Of a stretch of 36,753 bases of DNA, positions 17,100-26,221 are shown in pieces. The stretch is from the NCBI GenBank assembly GCA_021781115.1, contig JAJXXL010000332.1:1-36753 (forward strand), in the 5' to 3' direction. Source of the stretch: Planctomycetota bacterium (GTDB taxonomy: Bacteria > Planctomycetota > Planctomycetia > Planctomycetales > Planctomycetaceae). The notes beneath the pieces are model-generated. The model had not been told where the DNA came from. It saw only the letters and a program-made list of their open reading frames with translations, and made no database searches. The position numbers and the translations under genes are program-made. The first letter of the stretch is position 1, and each line of letters opens with the position of its first letter.

Positions 17100-18587
17100 T
17101 CAAGCCGGGCTTCCGCCGGGTTCGGTCGGATCGACTTCTTCGGTTTCAGATCGCAACAATCGTTTCAGGGTTTTGCGCAAGTCGCGGAGCGTCACCGGCT
17201 GGATGAGGATTCGCGAACGCGGGGTTTCGGCAACATCCTGTTTCAGGGCGGCCTGGTTTTCGCCCAGTACGAGAATGCTGACATGCGGCGACGAGCGTTC
17301 GAGCGCCTGGACTTCACGAAACCCGTCGCAGGCCGATTCGCCGGCCGATTCGGCCATGACCACGATGCCGTCGGGCGGAGTCGAACGCAGGCGGTTCAGC
17401 CCGCGCTGCAGGTCGCCCAGAACCAGCACGCGAAACCCATGTTTTGAAAAATACTCACGGAGCATGTCCTGCTGCTTTACGCGGTTTTCAATGCACATGA
17501 TCGTGGGCAGCGCCGGGGTCGCCGGCGGGCGGGCATGGCCGCCCGCCGGCTGCCCGTTGGCCGGTTTGGCGCCGTCGAGTTCGGTGAGCGCCGCCCGCAA
17601 ATCGCGCAGCACCTCGCCCGTGTTCTGGTATCGCATGGCGGGGTTGAGTTGCATCAGCTTGTCGACAACGGCCGCCACGCAGTCGGGCAGGGCGGGTTCG
17701 AGCGAACGCAACGGAGGCACGAGCTGGTAGCGGCTAAACTGCTTGCGCTCCTGCCGGTCGCGCGTGCGTTCAAGCGGAGGCGACCCCGTCAGCAATTCGT
17801 AAAAGATCGTGCCCAGGAAATACAGGTCGCTGCGCGGGTCGTCGAGCGGCGCGCCGGTGCCGCGCTCGAGCGTGGCGTAGTCGAGCGCCCGTTGAAAACT
17901 TTCGCCCCCGCCGCGCAGGTTATCTGTCGGGCCACCCGACAGCCCGAAATCGACAAGCATCGCCACGCCCTGGCTGCTCATGAGCACGTTGGTCATTTTC
18001 AGGTCGCGATGCATGGCCCCGCGGCTGGCGGCGTAATGCAGCCCCTGCGTCATTTCCAGCACACATTTGGCGGCTTCTCGCGGCGACAGCTTCTTGCGAA
18101 TGTTGATAAAGTCGCGCAGGTTGCCGCCTTCGATGAATTCCATCGTGAAGTAGTGCAGGTCGCCATCTTGCCCGATCTCGTAAATCGGCACGATGTTATC
18201 GTGTTTCAAGCCGCGGCCCAACTCGGCCTCGCGGCGAAATTCGCGAACGACTTGCGGGTCCTTCGCCCAGCGTTGGCGGAGCACCTTGATCCCCACCATT
18301 TTGCCGTCTTGAACGCCGCACCCGCGATACACGCGGGCGAAACTGCCCGAGGCGTTGCGATAGAGCAGCTTGTACCGGCCCAGCACCAACCCGTCGGTTT
18401 CGCCTTTTTGCAATTTGCTGGCCTGGTACGAACTCAGTACCCCCCGCTGCTCAAGCAATTGAACAAACTCGGCGACCTGCGGGTCGCTCCGTCCGAATTG
18501 CATCAGGCCATCGTCGATCTGTTGTTGCGACGCCAGTTGCAAACGCACGAGCGCCCGGCAGAGATCGGTGGTTTTCGAAATAGACAT
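17100..18587 (-). CDS. Ser/Thr protein kinase with degenerate receiver-like C-terminal domain
   Basis: 'YKLLYRNASGSFARVYRG', 'VGIKVLRQRW', 'AMHRDLKMTNVLM', 'LVDFGLSGG'; C-terminus 'IMCIENRVKQQDMLREYFSKHGFRVLVL...' resembles a receiver. Start at the ATG of 'MSISKTTDL'. Confidence 0.88.
   Translation of the reverse strand: MSISKTTDLCRALVRLQLASQQQIDDGLMQFGRSDPQVAEFVQLLEQRGVLSSYQASKLQKGETDGLVLGRYKLLYRNASGSFARVYRGCGVQDGKMVGIKVLRQRWAKDPQVVREFRREAELGRGLKHDNIVPIYEIGQDGDLHYFTMEFIEGGNLRDFINIRKKLSPREAAKCVLEMTQGLHYAASRGAMHRDLKMTNVLMSSQGVAMLVDFGLSGGPTDNLRGGGESFQRALDYATLERGTGAPLDDPRSDLYFLGTIFYELLTGSPPLERTRDRQERKQFSRYQLVPPLRSLEPALPDCVAAVVDKLMQLNPAMRYQNTGEVLRDLRAALTELDGAKPANGQPAGGHARPPATPALPTIMCIENRVKQQDMLREYFSKHGFRVLVLGDLQRGLNRLRSTPPDGIVVMAESAGESACDGFREVQALERSSPHVSILVLGENQAALKQDVAETPRSRILIQPVTLRDLRKTLKRLLRSETEEVDPTEPGGSPA
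17521..17550. repeat. 30-nt near-perfect palindrome gccggcgggcgggcatggccgcccgccggc
   Basis: 12-bp perfect arms around a 6-nt centre; lies in the kinase/receiver-like linker ('NGQPAGGHARPPATP'). Confidence 0.7.
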
Positions 18588-18799
18588 TTCGCCGTTCGTG
18601 AGGAAAGAACTGAGAATTTGCCCCGAGGATTCGTCAGCCAGAAGCAACGTCGCACAAAATCGCGGCCCACAAGGCATTGATGGTATGCGGCCCGCCGTTG
18701 CCTTTCAAGGGGCGAAAGTTCCTTTGGCTAAAGAGACACATGATTTGCAGCTCTGCTCCCAGCGTTCGGCTCTCGCCGCCGCCTGCGGGGGGCAGCCCG

Positions 18800-20035
18800 T
18801 CAGGCGTCAACTTCGGGCAATTCGCCGTAGACGAGCCGTCCCGCGGCAACCGTCGCCCGGATCTTGAGTTCGCCCGCAGCAATGTCATCGTCATACACGA
18901 AAAAGTCTGCCAGGCCGCCGCGGCGCAGCATCGCTTCTTCAACGCCCAGGAACCGCGCGGGTTGGCCCGAAGCCATGTCAATCGCTGTGGCCAACGACAG
19001 CCCGGCCAGCCTTCTTGCGGCAGCCACGCACTGATCAGTGAACCGCCCCGAACCGGCCAGTAACTGGTGCTGGCCGAATACGACGATTCGCCCGTCGCCG
19101 AGCACCTCGACCTTGCCCAGTTCGTTTTCGTAAATACCGGGCGGGCAACCGGCCCAGCCCGATGCGTCGCAGGTGATGATCACTTGCCGCGCTGATTTGG
19201 CCCGAATGAGCGAGCGCAGCACGCTCGCGGGCAGGTGGTCGCCGTCGGAAATCACACTGGCATGCAGGCGTTCGTCGCCCAATTGGTCCCAGATGTAGTT
19301 CGGGTGTCTCTTGAGCTGGGGGTGTGCGCCGTTGCCCAGATGCGTGCTGAGCCGGGCGCCGGCCTCAACCGCCGCGTTAATCTGGGCAGCGCTCGCCGCA
19401 GTGTGGCCAATCGCCACGCGCACTCCGTTTGCGGTCGCCCGGCCGATGAAATCGACCGCCCCCGCGACTTCGGGCGCGATTGTCGTCAACCGGATCCGAT
19501 TGCCAGAGATTTCCTGCAAGTGGCAGAACTCATTCCAGTCGGCCGGGCGGATGTGCTGGCGTGGATGAGCGCCGCGCGGGCCGTCCTGATCTGAAAGCCA
19601 GGGCCCCTCCAAATGGCATCCGGCCACCTGCCGGTTCACTTGGGGATCCTGTTCGCAAGCGGCACGAATCGCCGCCAGCCCCGTCGCGAGCGCGTCGAAC
19701 GAATTGGTGATCAGCGTTGGGCACAACCGGGTGACGCCCCGCGCGTACCAGGGCCGAAGTGCGGCGACGGCCTGACTGTCGGAAAGCGTGCTGTTGCTGA
19801 ACCAGATGCCGCCGTAACCGTTGACCTGTAAATCGAACAAGCCCGGAGCGACAAAGGGCCACGTCGCAATGTCGCGGTCGGGCCAGGCCGGGTCAATCGA
19901 CGCAATGCGCTCGCCAACGACGGAAATGCGCACCGGTTCGCCGGTGTCGTACCGGCGGGCGGCAATGGCGGGCAACGCGGCCGAAGTGAACGGTGGGGCA
20001 TCGGGCATTGGACTTGTCCCAATCATAGGCCGCAT
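18800..20035 (-). CDS. nagA: N-acetylglucosamine-6-phosphate deacetylase-like amidohydrolase
   Basis: 'FVAPGLFDLQVNGYGG', 'GCHLEGPWLSDQDGPRGAHP', 'VRVAIGHTAAS', 'LSTHLGNGAHPQL', 'ISDGDHLP', 'IITCDASGWAG'. Confidence 0.85.
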   Translation of the reverse strand: MRPMIGTSPMPDAPPFTSAALPAIAARRYDTGEPVRISVVGERIASIDPAWPDRDIATWPFVAPGLFDLQVNGYGGIWFSNSTLSDSQAVAALRPWYARGVTRLCPTLITNSFDALATGLAAIRAACEQDPQVNRQVAGCHLEGPWLSDQDGPRGAHPRQHIRPADWNEFCHLQEISGNRIRLTTIAPEVAGAVDFIGRATANGVRVAIGHTAASAAQINAAVEAGARLSTHLGNGAHPQLKRHPNYIWDQLGDERLHASVISDGDHLPASVLRSLIRAKSARQVIITCDASGWAGCPPGIYENELGKVEVLGDGRIVVFGQHQLLAGSGRFTDQCVAAARRLAGLSLATAIDMASGQPARFLGVEEAMLRRGGLADFFVYDDDIAAGELKIRATVAAGRLVYGELPEVDA

Positions 20036-20608
20036 ATTGATCGATTCACGATTAGCCGCGGGTGACGGCCCGTCGCATTTTCGGCCGGTTGCGTTGTGGA
20101 ATCGCTGGCCTTGCCAGAGACCTGATCAAGGCAGGCATCAATGGACGGTTACATTCCGGCTATTGATTTTGCCGTGACCCGCGCGGCGAAACAACGCAAG
20201 TTTACAGCATTTGTGGCGTGGGGCGGTGGCGGGCGTTACGTTTCTTCAGCACGTTACGGATTGTGCAGCTTCTCCAATGCGTCGACCAGTACCTGTTTTC
20301 CCTGACGGGTTTTTGAACTCTCTTGCCAGTCCTGCCGGGGTGAGCTACGCTTACGGGGTTAAAGTGAATCGGGGTGCGTTGCGCGATCGTGGCGTCTGCC
20401 CTGGTGGGCTGTTACGTCGCCGCAACTCCTGATGTAAACGTCGGGTACCGGTTTGCCACCCGCAATGGTTGTGTGTGGCCCGGTTCCTCGGAGTTGCTCC
20501 ACGGCCGATGCTTCTTGGCTTTGGCAGGGGAGCGCAAAAACCGCCGGCCCGGTTCGTTGGTCGTTCATTTAGGCCGCCTTATCTCAGGGTACTTCTGGAA
20601 CCTGCGTT

Positions 20609-21529
20609 ATGCCCCGACTTGCGTGGCTGTTCATGTCGTCGCTGTTGTTGCTTGGAAGTGCGTCATTGCCGATTTCGCCGGCGGCCGGTCAGGAAAAGAG
20701 CAAACGTCCGAAAGCCAGCGCCGTGACGGTGGGGCGGTGCTATATCAAGCTCATTGATGAAGTGACGCTGGCCGGCGGACGGACGGGTATTCTGGCATTC
20801 GTCGAGCCGCGCGAGGGCGACGCGGTGCGCAAAGACCAGCAGGTGGCCGGCGTGGTCGATGACGTGGCGGTTGCCACCTTTAACGTGGCCGAAAAGGAAG
20901 CCACGAATGACGTGGAAATCCGGTTTGCCAAGGCCGCCCGCGACGTGGCCAAGGCCGAACTCGACAAGGCGGTGTTCACCAACGAAAAAGTCTCAGGCAC
21001 GGTACCCGACATTGAAGTCAAGAAGCTGGAGTTGGCTCATGTGCGGGCCGGTCTGCAAATTGAGCAGGCCGAAAACCAGTTCGAAATCAACAAGCTCAAA
21101 CGCGACGAAGCCCGCGAAAACCTGAAGTTGTTCAAGATTCTGGCCCCCTTTGACGGCGTCGTGACGCGCGTCTACAAAGCCAAGGGCGAAGCCGTGCGCG
21201 AAGGCGATCCGATTCTCGAACTGTCGAGCACCGCACGCGTTCGCGTCGAAGGTTACGTGGCCATCAAGGACGTCTGGAATATCGCCCAGGGTTCGCCCGT
21301 CAAGGTGCAACTCGAAGTCCCCGACGCCGACCTCGAAGTCGAGCGGCTCGTGTTTGAAGGCAAAATCGTCTTCCTCGATGTCAAGGTGCAGCCTGTCGAT
21401 CAAACCGTGCGCGTCTGGGCCGAAGTCGCTAACAAAGACAACGTGCTGCGGGCGGGCCTCACCGCAAAAATGACGATATTTCCCGGCCACTCTGGCAGCG
21501 AGCCGGCTGCGGCGCTCAACTCCAAATAA
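20609..21529 (+). CDS. HlyD/RND-type periplasmic adaptor (membrane fusion) protein
   Basis: Signal peptide, alpha-hairpin region, lipoyl half-motif 'ILAPFDGVVTRVYKAKGEAVREGDPILELSS', C-terminal barrel. Confidence 0.82.
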   Translation: MPRLAWLFMSSLLLLGSASLPISPAAGQEKSKRPKASAVTVGRCYIKLIDEVTLAGGRTGILAFVEPREGDAVRKDQQVAGVVDDVAVATFNVAEKEATNDVEIRFAKAARDVAKAELDKAVFTNEKVSGTVPDIEVKKLELAHVRAGLQIEQAENQFEINKLKRDEARENLKLFKILAPFDGVVTRVYKAKGEAVREGDPILELSSTARVRVEGYVAIKDVWNIAQGSPVKVQLEVPDADLEVERLVFEGKIVFLDVKVQPVDQTVRVWAEVANKDNVLRAGLTAKMTIFPGHSGSEPAAALNSK

Positions 21530-21647
21530 TGGCGCCGGCTGCTAAATCGTACATGGCGGGATAGAGCGGACGGCTCGGCATCGCCTCTGGGCGCTAACGA
21601 ACTGTCGGCTGGCCAGGTGCGCCTCGCTGACCTGCCGCCCGCAGAAG

Positions 21648-22637
21648 GTGAATCTCTTGCCGCTATCGCTTGTCATGATGGGAACCGGCGACTTTGCCGT
21701 ACCGACATTCAGGGCATTGTATGATGCTCCGCATCGCGTCGTGGCCTTGGTCACGCAGCCTGAACGACCCGCGCGAGGCCGCCAACCGCCTCCGGTCAAT
21801 CGCATCAAGGAGATCGCTCTCGGGCACCACACACCCGTACTTCAGCCGGAAAATGTGAATTCTCCCGAGTCGCTGGCTGCACTGCGCGGCTTGAATGCCG
21901 ATCTGTTCGTCATTGCCGCATACGGTCAGATATTGTCGGCCGAGTTGTTGGCCATTCCACCACGCGGGGCGATTAACGTCCACGCCTCGCTGTTGCCCCG
22001 GTATCGCGGCGCTTCGCCGGTGGCCTATGCCATTTTGCAGGGCGAGCAGGAAACGGGTGTGTCGATCATTGGCGTCGAGCCGCGGCTTGACGCTGGCCCG
22101 ATCTTCGGCATGGTCCGCACGCCGATCGGTCCGCAGGAAACGGCTGGTGACCTCGAAGATCGGCTGGCGCAACTTGGGGCGCCCCTGACCGTGCAGGTAA
22201 TAGAAGCCATTGCTGCTGGCTCAGCAACCGGCCTGCCGCAGGATTCCCGTCAGACAACTCGTGCGCCCAAGCTCAAAAAGGAAATGGGGGAAATCGACTG
22301 GGCCAGGCCCGCGGTGGCGATTGACTGCCACGTGCGCGGCATGCAGCCGTGGCCGGGTGCGTTTACGCACGCGCATTTTTCCAACCGGCCTCCGCTGCGC
22401 GTGCTCCTGTCGGCCGTGTTGCCGCGCGATGCCGCGACGCCCCCAAATTGCCCGCCGGGCCAGGTTGTGTGGTCCGACCAGACGTTGATTGTGAACACCG
22501 GCGGCGGCGTGCTCGAAATCGCCAGGATCCAACCCGAGGGCAAGCGAGTCATGAGCGCTGCCGAGTTCCTGCGCGGCTACCCCCTGCGCGCCGGCGACCA
22601 TTTCGGCCCCGCGCTGGCCGCTTCACACCCGGCCTGA
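21648..22637 (+). CDS. fmt: Methionyl-tRNA formyltransferase
   Basis: 'LVMMGTGDFAVPTFRAL', 'VIAAYGQILSAELLAIPPRGAINVHASLLPRYRGASPVAYAILQGEQETGVSII', 'MQPWPGAFT'. GTG start. Confidence 0.95.
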   Translation: MNLLPLSLVMMGTGDFAVPTFRALYDAPHRVVALVTQPERPARGRQPPPVNRIKEIALGHHTPVLQPENVNSPESLAALRGLNADLFVIAAYGQILSAELLAIPPRGAINVHASLLPRYRGASPVAYAILQGEQETGVSIIGVEPRLDAGPIFGMVRTPIGPQETAGDLEDRLAQLGAPLTVQVIEAIAAGSATGLPQDSRQTTRAPKLKKEMGEIDWARPAVAIDCHVRGMQPWPGAFTHAHFSNRPPLRVLLSAVLPRDAATPPNCPPGQVVWSDQTLIVNTGGGVLEIARIQPEGKRVMSAAEFLRGYPLRAGDHFGPALAASHPA

Positions 22638-22752
22638 CGCCGCCGCAAACGACGATTCTTCTGTGCCATGCTGGCGTTCGGATCGGTGGCCGTTTACGAT
22701 GGGCCACACAATGAGGTTGTCATTTCATGAACCTGTGGCGCGAGGGTTGGCG

Positions 22753-23445
22753 ATGAACGTACGACTGATGGCAATGAGCGTGGCGCTGACGATCGGCGTG
22801 GTGATTGCAGCCCGGGTTGGGGCGGCCGATCGGCCCGATAATACCCCACCCGCTGGGTTTACGGCGCTGTTCAACGGCAAGGATCTCGCCGGTTGGAAAG
22901 GCTTGGTCGCTGACCCGCCCAAGCGTGCGAAAATGTCGCCCGAAGAATTGGCGACCGCCCAGAAAAAAGCGGACGAGCGGATGCAGGCGCACTGGAAGGC
23001 GGAGGACGGGGTGCTCGTATTCGATGGCAAGGGCGATTCGTTGTGTACCGCTCGCGACTATGGTGACTTCGAACTTTACGTCGACTGGAAAATCCTGCCC
23101 AAGGGCGACAGCGGCATTTATCTGCGAGGTTCGCCCCAAGTGCAGATCTGGGACGCGGCTGTCAACCCCGTCGGTTCCGGCGGGCTGTTCAACAATAAAA
23201 AGTACCCGGCGAAGCCCGACAAGGTCGCCGACAAGCCGGTTGGCGAATGGAACACGTTTTTCATTCGCATGGTGGGCGAAAAAGTGACCGTGCACCTGAA
23301 CGGCGAACTCGTGGTGAACGAGGTTCCGCTCGAAAACTACTGGGAGCGTGACAAGCCGATTTACCCCACCGGCCAGATCGAACTCCAGAACCACGGCAAC
23401 ACGCTGTACTTCAAGAATGTCTACGTTCGCGAGCTCACCCGCTGA
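22753..23445 (+). CDS. DUF1080 (3-keto-disaccharide hydrolase-like / family 16-like fold) secreted protein
   Basis: 'GFTALFNGKDLAGWKGL', 'DFELYVDWKILPKGDSGIYLRGSPQVQIWD', 'PTGQIELQNHGNTLYFKNVYVREL' are hallmarks of the family; signal peptide. ORF open from 22663. Confidence 0.9.
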   Translation: MNVRLMAMSVALTIGVVIAARVGAADRPDNTPPAGFTALFNGKDLAGWKGLVADPPKRAKMSPEELATAQKKADERMQAHWKAEDGVLVFDGKGDSLCTARDYGDFELYVDWKILPKGDSGIYLRGSPQVQIWDAAVNPVGSGGLFNNKKYPAKPDKVADKPVGEWNTFFIRMVGEKVTVHLNGELVVNEVPLENYWERDKPIYPTGQIELQNHGNTLYFKNVYVRELTR

Positions 23446-23450
23446 CCGGT

Positions 23451-24080
23451 TCAGGCCGGCGGCTGTGCGAACAGCGCCACGAGTCGCGGAATGAATGCGG
23501 CAAAGGCCCGGGCCCGGTGGCTTAACTGGTGCTTGACGCGGGCGGAAAGTTCGCCAAACGTGCGGTGGTATTCAGGAACCAGAAAATACGGGTCATAGCC
23601 GAACCCGTTCGCGCCGCGCGGTTCCTCGATGATTACGCCCCGGCAGCGGCCTTCGGCCCGTAAGCGAATGGCCCCCGTGGGGTCGGCCAGCGCCACGCTG
23701 CACACGTAGCCAGCGCCGCGTTGCGCCAGGGGCGTGCCGGCAAGTTCCTGCTGCAGCTTCTGATTGTTCCGTTCGTCGGTCGCGCCGGCGCCGCTGAACC
23801 GGGCTGAATAAACGCCGGGCTGGCCACCGAGGGCATCGACCATCAGCCCGCTGTCTTCGCCAATGACCCACTGTGAGAGCAATCGCGCCGGCTCAGCCGC
23901 CTTCTTGGCCGCGTTTTCAGCAAACGTCGTCCCGTCTTCTTCGACCTCGCCCGCCTGCGGGAAGTTGGCAATGCTGACGACCTGAAACCCCCACGGGGCC
24001 AGAATCTCGGCAATTTCCTGGCTCTTTTTGAGGTTGCGGCTGCCGAGCACAAGGGGCGGTCTGGCGGAAGGCGTCGTCAT
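23451..24080 (-). CDS. rdgB: RdgB/HAM1 family non-canonical purine NTP pyrophosphatase
   Basis: 'LVLGSRNLKKSQEIAEIL', 'FAENAAKKA', 'VIGEDSGLMVDALGGQPGVYSARFSG', 'GANGFGYDPYFLVPEYHRTFGEL...SHRARAF'. Confidence 0.94.
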   Translation of the reverse strand: MTTPSARPPLVLGSRNLKKSQEIAEILAPWGFQVVSIANFPQAGEVEEDGTTFAENAAKKAAEPARLLSQWVIGEDSGLMVDALGGQPGVYSARFSGAGATDERNNQKLQQELAGTPLAQRGAGYVCSVALADPTGAIRLRAEGRCRGVIIEEPRGANGFGYDPYFLVPEYHRTFGELSARVKHQLSHRARAFAAFIPRLVALFAQPPA

Positions 24081-24128
24081 GCGAACGAGTGTCGCGATCG
24101 ACCGCCGACCTGTCAAGTTTTCGGCGGT

Positions 24129-24839
24129 TTACAGGAGCGCGCGGTACGGCACGTCATCGCCCGCGTAATGTTCGAAGAACAGCCAGCCGATCTGATCGCT
24201 CAACCGCGACAAATACAGTTTTTTAAATGTTTCGTAGGGGTATTCGTTGGCCGAGGCGGGGGTGCTGTCAGGGTACCGCGAGGTGATCGACTTGCTGTAA
24301 ATCGTCGAACCGTGCTTTTTCTTCTTGTTTTTCTTGCCGGTCATTTCGACGACGCTGACAATCATTTCGGCCCGCCCGCGGTACAGGTCGTGCGAGTGCT
24401 CTTCAAACAGGCTGTATTTGGCGAGGTCGACGTATATCACGTAATCGACCCCGAACGCGGCCCCGACTTCGTCTGGTTTATCCCAATTCGAGTGCTTGTC
24501 GAGCCAGTCATGGACGCGATCCGGGTCCATAACCGAAATCTGATGCGACCGCAATCGCAACGCAATCATCTTCGCGACTTCGTAATCGACCGCGTCGTTG
24601 TCCCACTTCAGTTCCTTGGGGGCGTAACACAGAACGAGCGTAGTTTTGCCCTTTTCGGTCAGCGACTTTTTGGTTTGCTTTTCAAAGTCGGGCTCAATCG
24701 AGGGGGGGCCGGCGATCAGGTAGCCCAGCAGCACCACCGCTTGGCAACCGGTCGAACTGGCAGCCAGCAGCAGCAGCGACAGCGCGAACAGCCGCCGCAA
24801 GACCGGTGCGGCAAACTGCGATTGACGAATTCCTCTCAT
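24129..24839 (-). CDS. Putative lipoprotein (paralogue A of tandem pair)
   Basis: Signal peptide with lipobox 'AASSTGC'; homologous to the next gene. Confidence 0.72.
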   Translation of the reverse strand: MRGIRQSQFAAPVLRRLFALSLLLLAASSTGCQAVVLLGYLIAGPPSIEPDFEKQTKKSLTEKGKTTLVLCYAPKELKWDNDAVDYEVAKMIALRLRSHQISVMDPDRVHDWLDKHSNWDKPDEVGAAFGVDYVIYVDLAKYSLFEEHSHDLYRGRAEMIVSVVEMTGKKNKKKKHGSTIYSKSITSRYPDSTPASANEYPYETFKKLYLSRLSDQIGWLFFEHYAGDDVPYRALL

Positions 24840-25021
24840 GAACTCAGGCCTTTCCAGACAGTTTGACACGGGCCGGGCTACGGCTGCGCGCCGCCGGAAA
24901 ATTTGCGTCGGTATTCGGGGCGAATCGGCTGGCATTCATTGCTGCAGGTCCGTGAATCGGTGTGCGGTGATTTGCTCGCAGCCGAAGGCGTGGGCCCTGG
25001 CCCGCGTTGCCGCCGCGCCGC

Positions 25022-25747
25022 TCAAAACGTCTCTCCCGGTCGATGATCGTAAAACAGGCGCGACAATTCGTCGGTCAGCCGATCAAAAAACTGCTTGCGA
25101 AACACAGGTACCGTCACTTGCTCAATTGTCGCAGGCTGGTGCACGGGGTAACTCGAATCAAACGGCTGGGTATAAACCATGTGGGCCGGCGGTTTGTATT
25201 TGCCGCTGCGGTCATATTCGAGCACTGTGACGAACACCTTGCCTTGTGCCTTGCCGCGCAGCAGCGTGGGGCTGCTTTCATCGCGAATCTGGAATTTGTC
25301 GAGTTGCACCTGAATAATGAAATCAGCCTTCATTTCGCGACCAAGGTTGACGAGATCGAACTCGTCGAGATCGCCCAGGTGTTCTTCGCGCCAGGCGACG
25401 ACCTTGTCGGGGTCAATCATTTCAATGTCATGCGCCCGCAACTGCCGGGTCAACTCGGTGATGATGTCCAGGTCGAGCGAACCCGAATCGCCCTTGACGG
25501 ATTCCGGCGCAGTGCACAGCACGAGGGTTTTTTTGCCCTTGTCGGTCATGCTGCGGCGGGTTTTCATTTTGAAGTCGGCGTCGATCATGGGCCGCCCCCG
25601 CACCGCCATAATCACCCCGATCAGAATCCGGCAGCCCGAGGCCGACCCCGCCATGAGCCACAGTAACATCAACTGCACGGCCAGCGTGCGCAGGCGTGCA
25701 CGGGGCGGCGGCGTGAAACGCGGTCTTGATAAACGCGGGCGATCCAT
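25022..25747 (-). CDS. Putative lipoprotein (paralogue B of tandem pair)
   Basis: Lipobox 'GSASGC'; shares 'I(D/E)xDFxxxTxxSxTxKGKxTLVLCxAP' and later segments with paralogue A. Confidence 0.72.
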   Translation of the reverse strand: MDRPRLSRPRFTPPPRARLRTLAVQLMLLWLMAGSASGCRILIGVIMAVRGRPMIDADFKMKTRRSMTDKGKKTLVLCTAPESVKGDSGSLDLDIITELTRQLRAHDIEMIDPDKVVAWREEHLGDLDEFDLVNLGREMKADFIIQVQLDKFQIRDESSPTLLRGKAQGKVFVTVLEYDRSGKYKPPAHMVYTQPFDSSYPVHQPATIEQVTVPVFRKQFFDRLTDELSRLFYDHRPGETF

Positions 25748-25795
25748 CGCCGTTCCTTCAATGATTCCGTTCTGAACGCAATCCAGTCGATTCGA

Positions 25796-25815
25796 CGCAG
25801 GCCGGTCGGCCTGCG
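25796..25815. repeat. Perfect hairpin cgcaggccg-gt-cggcctgcg upstream of paralogue B
   Basis: 9-bp perfect arms read directly; ~50 bp upstream of the start at 25747. Confidence 0.6.
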
Positions 25816-26046
25816 AAGGGCGTTTGCCGCAGAATGGGCCCTACACCCGACCTTCGCCATTGCCAGACAGCCGATGCGGCAATGCGAGTTCAGCCCGATG
25901 ATGAGTCACATCGAGCGATCGAATGGTGGCGACGTGCGGTGCAAGCGGCGCTGCACCAGCAACAGGGAATTTGAGAGACGTGTGAGGCGGCAATTGATAC
26001 AGGGTTTGTCAAAACGCTGCAAGAGCAGGTCGCCGAAAAGTAAGTC

Positions 26047-26170
26047 CGTTGTTGGCGGTCAGTTTTCAGTTTGGGCGTGCCAACTCCGAATTGTGGTTTT
26101 CTGACAACCGATCGGCGGAGGCCGAAGAATTGAAAACTGAATCGCCGGGACTGCGTCACCGACAACAACG
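26047..26170. mobile_element. Candidate MITE-like element bounded by imperfect terminal inverted repeats
   Basis: cgttgttggcggt (26047-26059) versus accgacaacaacg (26158-26170), 12/13 complementary; nested perfect IR tcagttttca (26059-26068) / tgaaaactga (26131-26140). Confidence 0.45.
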
Positions 26171-26221
26171 AACAGTCGTCTCTTAAAATGCTCGTTTCAT
26201 AACATGTTAATAAAAAACATG

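Noticed and set aside
20036-20608. Short ORFs in the 570-bp nagA-hlyD intergenic gap
   Set aside because: No motif, overlapping on several frames, and none with convincing coding character; left as non-coding of unknown function.
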